A stretch of DNA of 40,236 bases from Actinomycetota bacterium (GTDB lineage: Bacteria > Actinomycetota > Thermoleophilia > Solirubrobacterales > Solirubrobacteraceae): contig SYIT01000126.1 in NCBI GenBank assembly GCA_005798685.1, positions 1-40,236 of the forward strand, read 5' to 3'. Of this stretch, positions 7,901 to 16,279 are shown piece after piece. A program made the position numbers and the translations under genes. Position 1 is the stretch's first letter. Each line of letters begins with the position of its first letter. The notes under the pieces are model-generated. The model was not told the DNA's origin and did not search any database. It was given only the letters and a program-made list of their open reading frames with translations.

Positions 7901-9108
7901 GCGGCGCCGCGGCGACGCGCAATCCGCGCCGAGGCAGCCTTCGCCCAGCGTCGTCCGAGCGCGATCCCGGGCGCCTCGATCAGGCGGTAGCTGACCGCCG
8001 CCGCCGCCACAGAGCAGACGAACGACGCTCCGGCCACTGCGACCCAGCCGAGATCGTGCAGCCAGCCAACCTCGTTCAGCTTGACGATGAATGCGAGGTG
8101 GTAGAGGTAGAACGAATACGAAACTAGGCCGAGCAGCATCAGCGGCCGCCAGCCGAGAGCCGCTCTCACTCCCCCGCCGAGCGCGCCGCCGAAGACCGCA
8201 GGCGCGAGTACGCAGACGCCGATCAAACCCTTGATGACATGGCGGAAGAGCCCGGCGTCAGCCCAGCTGGTGCCTAGGCCAACAGCGCCAATCTTGACCC
8301 CGAGCAGCGCGTATAGCGCGAGAGCGGCTAGGACCCAGATCCAAGGCTTCCCCTCAACTAGGCGGAGCGCGCGCGGCCGCTTCGATCCACTGTGGACCGC
8401 GACGCTCACAACCGCCATCGCCATTCCGAGCGCAAACTGGTCAGCGAATGCCGGCAGCGAAATCTGGGCGATCAGATAGCCCTGGTCTCCGGGGAGAAAA
8501 AGCGGCGAGACAACCAGCTGCCAGAGAAACGAGGCGCAGAAAAGAGCGGCGAGCGCCCAGAGCTCGCCGCTGATCATCTGCCGCCGTCCGCTTCGAGGCA
8601 GCATGCGGCGAGCAAAGAAAGCCCAAATCGGCAGGGCGATGTAGAAGCTGACCTCAATGCAGAGCGTCCACGCTTGGCCGATGCCGCCAACCACGGTGCC
8701 GATGTCATAGACCTGAAGGAAGCCGAAGTAAGTGACGATCCCACTCGGCGTGAAGACCGACGCTTCAAGACCGAGAATCAGCGTAACGATGACGAGCGCC
8801 ACCCAATAGGCCGGGACGATGCGAAGAGCGCGACGGATCGAATATGGCTCGATGTCCGGCGCGGGTTCCTGCGCGAAGCGTTTTGCGACGAAAGGCCGGT
8901 AGATCAGGAAACCCGAAACGACGAAGAAGATCGGGACTCCAACGTTGAGGTTGCCGAGGTAGCGCGAGAGCAGATCCGTGTTCAGCAGCCCGAGGTGGAA
9001 AACGACGTGGAAAGCAAAGATTGTCAGCGCCGCGATTGCGCGCACGCTGTCAATCAGCGGGAAGCGCGCGTGGCTCGCAACCACCGGCTCTACGCTGGCG
9101 CCGCTCAT
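7897..9108 (-). CDS. Acyltransferase 3 family membrane protein
   Basis: FPLIDSVRAIAALTIFAFHVVFH...VGVPIFFVVSGFLIYRPFV...IEVSFYIALP. Start taken at the ATG overlapping the upstream stop (ATGA, 9105-9108). Confidence 0.9.
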   Translation of the reverse strand: MSGASVEPVVASHARFPLIDSVRAIAALTIFAFHVVFHLGLLNTDLLSRYLGNLNVGVPIFFVVSGFLIYRPFVAKRFAQEPAPDIEPYSIRRALRIVPAYWVALVIVTLILGLEASVFTPSGIVTYFGFLQVYDIGTVVGGIGQAWTLCIEVSFYIALPIWAFFARRMLPRSGRRQMISGELWALAALFCASFLWQLVVSPLFLPGDQGYLIAQISLPAFADQFALGMAMAVVSVAVHSGSKRPRALRLVEGKPWIWVLAALALYALLGVKIGAVGLGTSWADAGLFRHVIKGLIGVCVLAPAVFGGALGGGVRAALGWRPLMLLGLVSYSFYLYHLAFIVKLNEVGWLHDLGWVAVAGASFVCSVAAAAVSYRLIEAPGIALGRRWAKAASARIARRRGAA

Positions 9109-10721
9109 CGCCAGCCTCCCGCCGGAGGCCGAATTTCCCACACCCGCGCGCAGCCGAACCGCCGCGCTGGGCCAAGCGTGATCGGCGCGAGCTTCGCTTC
9201 AAGGTCGGCCGTCACGCGGCAGGAGGCGTAGACGAAGCGTGCGCCAGCTCGCTCCACCAGCGCCTGATCTTCAGCCGCGCTGCCAACGCCGTCGAAGAAC
9301 GCTGTGAGAGCGAGACCGCGCCACGCGAGGTCGGGAGTCCACGACCCGGCGCCGGCCCAAACCTCGCGGCCTGTATAGGCGGAAACGTATGCGCCGTCGA
9401 CGAGCGTCGCCAAGATTCCACCGGCGCCGGGTTGGCGTTCAAGCCACCTCATCGCGTCTCGCTCGCCAGGCTCTAGGAAGAAAGCCTGTCTTCCAGCTTT
9501 GACAGCTCCCCGAATCTGGTCGGCACGGTAGAGCGTGCCGGGAACGACCATCAGGCCAATCGCCACGATCGTCCAAAGCAACGGGAGAGGCTTGCTCCCC
9601 AGCTGGCCCCTAACCGCGATGACGGACAGAATCGCGAGCGGCAGCGCGAGCCCTTGGAAGGCATGGAACGGGAAGGTACCGACCGGCAGATAGAACACGA
9701 GGAGCCCTGCGACAGGCCAGATCCGCAGCATCCACCCAGCGAAATCAAGCGACCGGGCGCGATAGGCGAAAAGCGCCGGAATCGCAAGCGGCGCGAGCCC
9801 GACGACCGTTACCCAGAGCGGCCAGCGCCCGAAGCTGTTGACCTCGCCAGCCAGACGCCACGACGGGTCGAGTTTTGACAGCAGGAAGTAGTAGACGAGC
9901 GGCAACGCGGTTGCGACCATTACCGGCGCGAGCAACCTGCACGAGGTAAGCAGCGCGGAGCGATCCCGTCGATCTGTCATCAACGACGCGCCAATGAGTA
10001 TCAGGGCGAATGTCGCGCCCTGCCACGGCTGGAACCAAGCGACGACGAGGCCTACTGCAGCTGCCGCGACGAGATACCGCCCGCGCCCGCCGCTGCGGGC
10101 TCGCTCGAATGCGAGCAGACCGAGTGGCATCAGACCTACTGCGACCGCCGTGAAGAGGTAACCCCAGAGATATGTCCCCGTCCAGAGTTCGCCACTGACA
10201 AAGTCGAGATCAAACTTTGTTGCCGAACCCGCTGCGCTGGTCCAGCCGACGACGGCGGCGATCGGCGAGGCGAAGAAGAGGCCTAGGATGATCGCGACGC
10301 GGCGATCGCCGGTCCGCGGCAGGAAACGCGACGAGAAGAAGAGCGCTCCGGCGAAGAGCGCTGCGATCGCGACCGGCTTCCAGACCATGTACGCAAGGAC
10401 GACGCCAAAGCCGAGCCGATATAGCGCTCCCGATATCAGCAGCCCTGGGTGAACAAAACTGTGAGGCCCGGGCGCGAGGTCGTAAAGATTGGCTGCGGCG
10501 CCAAAATCGCCTGACTGCCGAAGCCAGCCCACGTACTGCATCGGGTCAAGCACGAGAAAGCCGTCCGCCCCGGTTATCACTCCCCCCTGGGTCCACACGC
10601 GAACAAGCAGCCCGATGAGCGGAGCGACCGCCATTGCAGCAAAGACCGCCAGCACAACCCAATCGCCGCGCGCCATCCGCAGTCGCCGGTACTGCGCCGA
10701 AGGAGTCTCGACCGTGCTCAC
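9105..10721 (-). CDS. Multi-TM putative GT-C-type glycosyltransferase, paralogue of 14627..16279
   Basis: 538 aa; shares long blocks (GADGF..D.MQY, WKPVAI, SGE.WTG.YLWGYL, QPWQG, LP.GTFP.H.FQGL, RFGCA) with the 14627..16279 product. Confidence 0.75.
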   Translation of the reverse strand: MSTVETPSAQYRRLRMARGDWVVLAVFAAMAVAPLIGLLVRVWTQGGVITGADGFLVLDPMQYVGWLRQSGDFGAAANLYDLAPGPHSFVHPGLLISGALYRLGFGVVLAYMVWKPVAIAALFAGALFFSSRFLPRTGDRRVAIILGLFFASPIAAVVGWTSAAGSATKFDLDFVSGELWTGTYLWGYLFTAVAVGLMPLGLLAFERARSGGRGRYLVAAAAVGLVVAWFQPWQGATFALILIGASLMTDRRDRSALLTSCRLLAPVMVATALPLVYYFLLSKLDPSWRLAGEVNSFGRWPLWVTVVGLAPLAIPALFAYRARSLDFAGWMLRIWPVAGLLVFYLPVGTFPFHAFQGLALPLAILSVIAVRGQLGSKPLPLLWTIVAIGLMVVPGTLYRADQIRGAVKAGRQAFFLEPGERDAMRWLERQPGAGGILATLVDGAYVSAYTGREVWAGAGSWTPDLAWRGLALTAFFDGVGSAAEDQALVERAGARFVYASCRVTADLEAKLAPITLGPARRFGCARVWEIRPPAGGWR

Positions 10722-11464
10722 GCAGACCGCCCGCCGCGCGCGGTAGAGCCGACCTGCTTGGCCACATTTGCCTTAGCAGCGAGCAGCTCTCTGATCACCG
10801 GAATCAGGATCCGCCCCATTTGCAGACGTGAGCCTTCGCGGTCGGTCCAGACGATTCCGGTCTCGCTGACTCGGTAACCAAGCGCGCGGGCCATCGCGAT
10901 CGCTTCAGCGTCATAAGTCCAGCCGTCAAGGCTCAGTCGCTCGAAGACGTCCTCGGCCGCCTCGCCGCGCCAAAGCTTGAAGCCGCAGAACAGGTCACGA
11001 GTTGGTTCGCTGAGAATCGCCCGGCAGCACTGCTGGAAGCCACGGCCCACGAAGCGTCGCGGCAGCGTTTGACGTTGACCGAGCTCAGCGCCGGCGGCAA
11101 GTCGCGAGCCAACGACTAGATCGCTCGCTTCGAGCAGCTCAAGCATCTTTGGCAGCGAGGCCAGTGATGGCGCGCAGTCAGCGTCGCAGTGGAGGCGTAT
11201 CTCCCCCCTTGCCTCGAGCATACCGCGGCGAACTGAGAACCCCTTGCCAAGATTGGCGTCGTTGACGAGCAGGCGAATCTTGTCACCATCCAGCAGCGGC
11301 TCGGCATGAGAGCACGTTGCGTCTGTGCTGGCGTTGTCAACGAGCAGAATCTCGTAGCTCTCGCCACGCGCTTCGAAGTAGTCGCGGATGTCGACAACCG
11401 TTCCGGCAACGGCAAACTGCTCGTTAAAGAGCGGCACGACGACTGAAAACCTCGGCTCGGGCAC
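10718..11464 (-). CDS. Family 2 glycosyltransferase (dolichyl-phosphate-sugar synthase-like)
   Basis: FSVVVPLFNEQFAVAGTVVDI, EILLVDNASTDAT, HCDADCAPSL. Confidence 0.88.
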   Translation of the reverse strand: MPEPRFSVVVPLFNEQFAVAGTVVDIRDYFEARGESYEILLVDNASTDATCSHAEPLLDGDKIRLLVNDANLGKGFSVRRGMLEARGEIRLHCDADCAPSLASLPKMLELLEASDLVVGSRLAAGAELGQRQTLPRRFVGRGFQQCCRAILSEPTRDLFCGFKLWRGEAAEDVFERLSLDGWTYDAEAIAMARALGYRVSETGIVWTDREGSRLQMGRILIPVIRELLAAKANVAKQVGSTARGGRSA

Positions 11465-11471
11465 GGCGGTC

Positions 11472-11477
11472 AGCCTA
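11472..11477 (-). promoter_or_regulatory. Candidate -10 TAGGCT, 7 nt before the GTG of the GT2 gene
   Basis: Minus strand TAGGCT-GACCGCC-GTG. Confidence 0.5.
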
Positions 11478-11522
11478 CCGGCGCGGGAGCGCAGGCTTGC
11501 ACGGCCGCGTGGCTACCGGCGT

Positions 11523-11528
11523 TAGGCT
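11523..11528 (+). promoter_or_regulatory. Candidate -10 TAGGCT upstream of the methyltransferase-GT2 fusion gene
   Basis: TAGGCT-GTTGTGCCG-ATG (N9 to ATG 11538, N3 to GTG 11532). Confidence 0.45.
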
Positions 11529-11531
11529 GTT

Positions 11532-13256
11532 GTGCCGATGACGACGACTGCCACCTGCGGAATCTGCCAGGGCGTGCTCGAACTGCGTTTCGCAGGTTCC
11601 GGCGAGCCACCCCAAGCTGGAGACTTTGCCCCCACCTGCCACAGGCCACGCGCCTATGGCGATCTCTACCGCTGCCGTGAGTGCGGAACGATCCAGCAGC
11701 CGTCACTGCCGGAAGGGGTTGATCTGGTCGACCTCTACCGCGAGATGGGCGACAGCGACTATCTCGCCGAGGAAGCGGGCCGCCGCCTAACTGCAAACTG
11801 GCTGCTCGATCTCGTCGAACGCCGCCGCGCGCCGGGCCGGATGCTCGAGATCGGCTGCGGACATGGGCTGCTGCTCGATGAAGCCCGCCGCCGAGGCTGG
11901 GAGACGCGCGGCCTTGAGCTCTCCGAACGTTCGGCCCGCCACGGCCGCGAAGAGCTGGCGCTGGATATTCGCGAGGAGCCCTTCGAAGCTCTCGGAAATG
12001 AAGAGAACGGCTGCTGGGACGCGCTTCTGATGGTCGACGTGCTCGAGCACCTCGACCATCCGCGCGAAGCAATCGAGCGCGCGACGAAGCTGCTCGCCCC
12101 GGGCGGCGTGCTCTGCATCGTCACCCCCGACCCCGCGTCGCTGACCGCCCGCATCGCCGGGCCGCGCTGGTGGGGCCTGCTGCCCGCTCATACCTATCTG
12201 ATTGCGCGCCGCACGCTGCGCGAGCTGCTGATCGGCCAAGGCTTGATCCTCAGCGATGACGTGCCCCTGGTGCGCAGTTTCTCTGCGCGCTACTGGGTCG
12301 AAGGCTTCGCAGGCATCGCTGGCCCGGCTACCGCTGCCGTGCGCCGCGCGGCAGCCAAACTGCCGCCGCAGCGCTCGCTGGCGCTCTCGCTCGGTGACGA
12401 ACGCGTAATGCTGGCCGTCAACGAGAAAGTCCAAGAGCCGCAGCAGTGTCTAGCGCGGGAGCGCGGAGGTAACGATGAAGTCCACGTTGTGCTGCCCGCC
12501 TACCACGCCGCGCAAACGATTGAGCGGGTCGCCGCCGATCTGCCGATTGAATCTTTTGACCGTGCACTGCTCGTTGACGACGCCAGCGGTGATGACACGG
12601 TCGCAGTGGCGCTCGCAGCAGGCTTTGAAGTGCTGCGCCACCCAGCCAACCGCGGCTACGGCGCCAACCAGAAGAGCTGTTACAGCCGCGCAATCCTTGA
12701 CGGCGCCGACGTGGTCGTGATGGTCCACGCTGACCATCAGTACGACGCCGCGCTCGTGACCGAGATGGTGCGTCCGATCATCGAAGGGCGCGCCGACGTC
12801 GTGATGGGCTCACGGCTGCTCGAAGACCGGGCGATCGCGGGCGGCATGCCGCGCTGGAAGTGGATCGGCAACCGCGCGCTGACCTGGACCGAAAACCGCG
12901 CCTTCACGAAGGACTTCTCCGAGTACCACACCGGCTACCGTGCCTTCTCGACCGAGTTCCTCCGCTCGATCCCGTTTCTGCGCAACAGCGACGGCTTCGT
13001 TTTTGACCAGGAGATCTTCGCCCAGATCGTTGACCGCAACGCGCGCGTAGTTGAGTTGCCGATCCCAACCCGCTACTTCCTTGAAGCTTCAAGCGTCTCA
13101 TTCCGCGCGTCTGTCCGTTACGGGCTTGAAACGCTGACCGTGCTTGCCCGCTACCGGGCCGACGAGAAGCGCCGCCGCTGGTCGTTGCTGCGCAGGCCAG
13201 CCGTTGATCTTCAGCCGAGCGCCCAGAGCGCGCCAAACAGCGAACCGGTTCCCTGA
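11532..13256 (+). CDS. Fusion: zinc-ribbon SAM-dependent methyltransferase + family 2 glycosyltransferase
   Basis: CGICQGVLELRF...YRCRECG (paired CxxC), MLEIGCGHGLLLDEARRRGW (SAM motif I), then VHVVLPAYHAAQTIERVAADL...RALLVDDASGDDT...VMVHADHQYD (GT2). Start GTG 11532 or ATG 11538. Confidence 0.88.
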   Translation: MPMTTTATCGICQGVLELRFAGSGEPPQAGDFAPTCHRPRAYGDLYRCRECGTIQQPSLPEGVDLVDLYREMGDSDYLAEEAGRRLTANWLLDLVERRRAPGRMLEIGCGHGLLLDEARRRGWETRGLELSERSARHGREELALDIREEPFEALGNEENGCWDALLMVDVLEHLDHPREAIERATKLLAPGGVLCIVTPDPASLTARIAGPRWWGLLPAHTYLIARRTLRELLIGQGLILSDDVPLVRSFSARYWVEGFAGIAGPATAAVRRAAAKLPPQRSLALSLGDERVMLAVNEKVQEPQQCLARERGGNDEVHVVLPAYHAAQTIERVAADLPIESFDRALLVDDASGDDTVAVALAAGFEVLRHPANRGYGANQKSCYSRAILDGADVVVMVHADHQYDAALVTEMVRPIIEGRADVVMGSRLLEDRAIAGGMPRWKWIGNRALTWTENRAFTKDFSEYHTGYRAFSTEFLRSIPFLRNSDGFVFDQEIFAQIVDRNARVVELPIPTRYFLEASSVSFRASVRYGLETLTVLARYRADEKRRRWSLLRRPAVDLQPSAQSAPNSEPVP

Positions 13257-13264
13257 GCCCCTCG

Positions 13265-14626
13265 ATGGCGCGCGTGCTCGTTGTCTGCGCTGAGCCGATC
13301 GGCCCGCAGGTCGCCGGTCCGGCAATCCGCGCGCTCGAACTGGCTCGCGTGCTCGCCGCCTCACACGAGGTGACGATCGCCGCGCCCGCGCCAAGCCAAA
13401 CCGGCGATGATCGAATCGCACTGGTCGAAGCAGGCTTTGTTGACTACGACGCGCTCTCCGCCGCCGTCGCAGCGTCCGATTTTGTCGCCGCCCAGTCGCT
13501 ACCGCCGCGGCTACTCTCGAAGCTGCCGTCGATGGGAACGCAGCTGATCGCCGATCTCTACAACCCGACCGTCTTCGAAGTGCTCGAAGCTGGCCGTGAC
13601 AAGCCAACCGCGGCGCGCAGGCGCCAGCAGCGCACCGTGACGCTGGCCTCGATTGCGCAGCTCGCCGCCGCATCGTTCGTGATCTGCGCAAGTGAACAGC
13701 AGCGCGACCTTTGGCTCGGCGTGATGGCGGCCGGAGGCCTTATCCAGATCGAGGACTACTCGCGCGACCCGACGCTGCGCTCGGTGATTGATGTTGTGCC
13801 GTTCGGCCTGCCGAGCGAGCCTCCGCTCGCTCCCCCAGCGCTGCCAATCCGATCAATGTTCCCTGCGATCGCAGCGGGGGACCGCATCGTGCTCTGGGGC
13901 GGCGGCGTTTGGAATTGGCTCGACCCCGAAACGGCGATCGACGCGATCGGCCTAATCGAAGAGCGCCGCAGCAGCGGGCCGCGAACGCACCTTGTGATGA
14001 TGGGACTCGGGCGCCCTGCGAGCGAAGAGCTCGACGCGATGCGCGCCGGCCAGCGGATGCTGGGCCACCTGGTGCGCAGCGGGCTTGAGGGCGAGGTTGT
14101 CCACGTGAACCGTGGCTGGGTTGATTACGACGAGCGTGGCGGCTGGCTGCTCGAAGCCGACCTTGGCGTAAGCACCCACCACGACCATCTCGAGAGCCGC
14201 CTCGCCTTCCGGACTCGAATGCTTGATTACATCTGGGCGGCGTTGCCGATTGTGGCGACCAGCGGTGACACGCTGTCGGCGTTGGTCGAGCGTGACGGGC
14301 TTGGACTTACGGTTCCACCGGCTGACAGCGCTGCGCTGGCGCAGGCGATCTCCGAGCTGCTCGATGACCCCGCGCGGTTAGCTGCGGCGGAGCTATCGCT
14401 GCAGCAGCTTGCGCCGCGGATGACCTGGCAGAACTCGGCTGCGGCGCTGGGCGCGATCTGCGCTGGCGAGATCGCGACAGGGGCGCCGGACCGCGCCGCA
14501 CTTCGCCGCGCGACGCTGGCTCAATATCCACCGCTGCTTGCCGAGACCCACGCCACTCACGGCCTTCGCGGCGCCGCCAGCCGCGCCTGGCGCAACCTGC
14601 GTCGCGCGCTCACGCCGGGGCGCTAG
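13265..14626 (+). CDS. Glycosyltransferase, GT4-like
   Basis: VLVVCAEPIGPQVAGPAIRALELARVLAASHEVTIAAP; C-terminal SRLAFRTRMLDYIWAALPIVATSGDTLSALVE. Confidence 0.8.
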   Translation: MARVLVVCAEPIGPQVAGPAIRALELARVLAASHEVTIAAPAPSQTGDDRIALVEAGFVDYDALSAAVAASDFVAAQSLPPRLLSKLPSMGTQLIADLYNPTVFEVLEAGRDKPTAARRRQQRTVTLASIAQLAAASFVICASEQQRDLWLGVMAAGGLIQIEDYSRDPTLRSVIDVVPFGLPSEPPLAPPALPIRSMFPAIAAGDRIVLWGGGVWNWLDPETAIDAIGLIEERRSSGPRTHLVMMGLGRPASEELDAMRAGQRMLGHLVRSGLEGEVVHVNRGWVDYDERGGWLLEADLGVSTHHDHLESRLAFRTRMLDYIWAALPIVATSGDTLSALVERDGLGLTVPPADSAALAQAISELLDDPARLAAAELSLQQLAPRMTWQNSAAALGAICAGEIATGAPDRAALRRATLAQYPPLLAETHATHGLRGAASRAWRNLRRALTPGR

Positions 14627-16279
14627 ATGAGCGACGTTCCTGCGCGCCAAAGCCTGCTGACCCGCGCCTGCGCGAAGCTGCGGCTTGATCCGTTCGAGCT
14701 TGGTTGCCTGATCGTCCTGACCGCGTTTGCGTTTGCGCCGCTGATTGCGCTGGCCAGCAAAGGTCGTGATCTCTCGGGAGCCGACGGCTTCTTCGCGACC
14801 GACCAGATGCAATATCTGGCTTGGATCCGTGAAAGCTCCCAGCACATCTTCATTGGCAACCCTTGGGATTTGGCGCCCGGGGAGAGAAGCTTCCTGCACC
14901 CGATCGTACTTATCAGTGGCGCCGCTCACGGACTGCTTGGAATGTCGATTGGGCTTTCGTACCTTATTTGGAAGCCGGTTGCGATCGGCGTTGTGTTCGT
15001 TGGTGCGCTGCTCTACAGCCGTCGGCTCTTAGCGCACGGAGGGGCTCGCCACGCAGCACTGGCGCTGATTCTCTTCGCCGTCGGGCCGGTCGTCGCGCTT
15101 GTTGCGTGGAGCGGCTGGGGCGGCAAGCCGCGCCAATACACCTTCGACTTCATCTCCGGTGAGATGTGGACGGGTCAGTACCTTTGGGGTTACCTGCCGA
15201 CGGCGATCGCGGTTTTCCTGATTCCGCTCGTGCTACTCGGCCTTGAACGGGCTCGCGAAGGCGGCCGCGGCCGTCTGCTGCTGGCTTCAACGGCTGGAGC
15301 GTTCTTAATCTGCTGGCTGCAACCGTGGCAGGGCGCCGAGCTGGCGCTACTGATCTGGGCGGTAGAGCTATGGCGCTGGCTTCGCGGGCAGAGCCGGCCA
15401 GCTTGGCCGATGCTGGCACTGATCAGCGTCGCAAGTGCTCTACCTGCTGCCTATTACTACTGGCTCTCGAAGACCGACCCGGCCTGGGAGCTTGCCGGCG
15501 CGGCCAACAGCGCCGGAGCGCAAGAGCTCTGGTCGTGGCCGTGGTGGGCGATTCTGCTGACGCTCGTTCCACTCGGTGTGCCCGCCCTTCTTGCTTACCG
15601 CATACCGGCCAAAGACTGGCAGCAAAGCGCGCTGCGCTGGTGGCCTGCCGCCGTGCTGCTCGTCTACCTGCTGCCATTTGGCACCTTCCCCTACCACAGC
15701 TTTCAGGGTCTCCAGATTCCGCTCGCCGTCCTAGCCGTCATTGGCGTTCACTCGCGCTGGCCGCGCTGCTCGGTTCCTGTGGCAGTTGTGCTTGCGCTGG
15801 TGATGATCGTGCCGGGAACAATTCACAAGACCACGGTCTTTGGAAACAGCGTCAAGGTTGGCGGCGATCCGTACTTCGTATTTGATGGCGAAGTCGATGC
15901 TCTGGACGCGCTCGAAGGGGATTCGCGCCAAGGCGGCGTCCTCGCACCAACCTACTCCAGCCTTCTCGTGCCGGGGCGAACCGGCCGCGAAACGTGGGTC
16001 GGGCCATTTTCGTGGACGCCCGACTGGGAGCAGCGCGCAACGGCGGTGAACGACCTTTTTGAGGGCCGGCTGACGACCGCGCAGGCCCGCGCAGTCGTAA
16101 TCAAGTCACGCGCCCGCTGGCTCTTCGCCGACTGCCGCCCGCTCGCGACCGCCGTGGTTGAGCGCCAGTTGGCGCCGCTGCTGGCACGGGCGCCGCAGCG
16201 TTTCGGCTGCGCGACGCTGCTTGAGATCCGCGAACGCCCTGAGATGCTGACCGCCGCGCCCGAAGCTCCCGCCAAATGA
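14627..16279 (+). CDS. Multi-TM putative GT-C-type glycosyltransferase, paralogue of 9105..10721
   Basis: 550 aa; collinear similarity to the 9105..10721 product over most of its length. The TAG stop of the upstream gene is immediately followed by this ATG. Confidence 0.78.
   Translation: MSDVPARQSLLTRACAKLRLDPFELGCLIVLTAFAFAPLIALASKGRDLSGADGFFATDQMQYLAWIRESSQHIFIGNPWDLAPGERSFLHPIVLISGAAHGLLGMSIGLSYLIWKPVAIGVVFVGALLYSRRLLAHGGARHAALALILFAVGPVVALVAWSGWGGKPRQYTFDFISGEMWTGQYLWGYLPTAIAVFLIPLVLLGLERAREGGRGRLLLASTAGAFLICWLQPWQGAELALLIWAVELWRWLRGQSRPAWPMLALISVASALPAAYYYWLSKTDPAWELAGAANSAGAQELWSWPWWAILLTLVPLGVPALLAYRIPAKDWQQSALRWWPAAVLLVYLLPFGTFPYHSFQGLQIPLAVLAVIGVHSRWPRCSVPVAVVLALVMIVPGTIHKTTVFGNSVKVGGDPYFVFDGEVDALDALEGDSRQGGVLAPTYSSLLVPGRTGRETWVGPFSWTPDWEQRATAVNDLFEGRLTTAQARAVVIKSRARWLFADCRPLATAVVERQLAPLLARAPQRFGCATLLEIRERPEMLTAAPEAPAK

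Noticed and set aside
8392-9231. 279-aa plus-strand ORF antisense to the acyltransferase 3 gene
   Set aside because: Arg/Asp/Glu-rich composition typical of antisense frames in high-GC DNA; the opposite strand has a clear conserved family.
11470-12434. Long minus-strand ORFs (11470..12072, 11787..12434) antisense to the MT-GT2 fusion
   Set aside because: No domain-like sequence; shadow ORFs of a confidently coding plus strand.
13098-13691. 197-aa minus-strand ORF
   Set aside because: Arg/Ala-rich shadow ORF overlapping two confident plus-strand glycosyltransferase genes.
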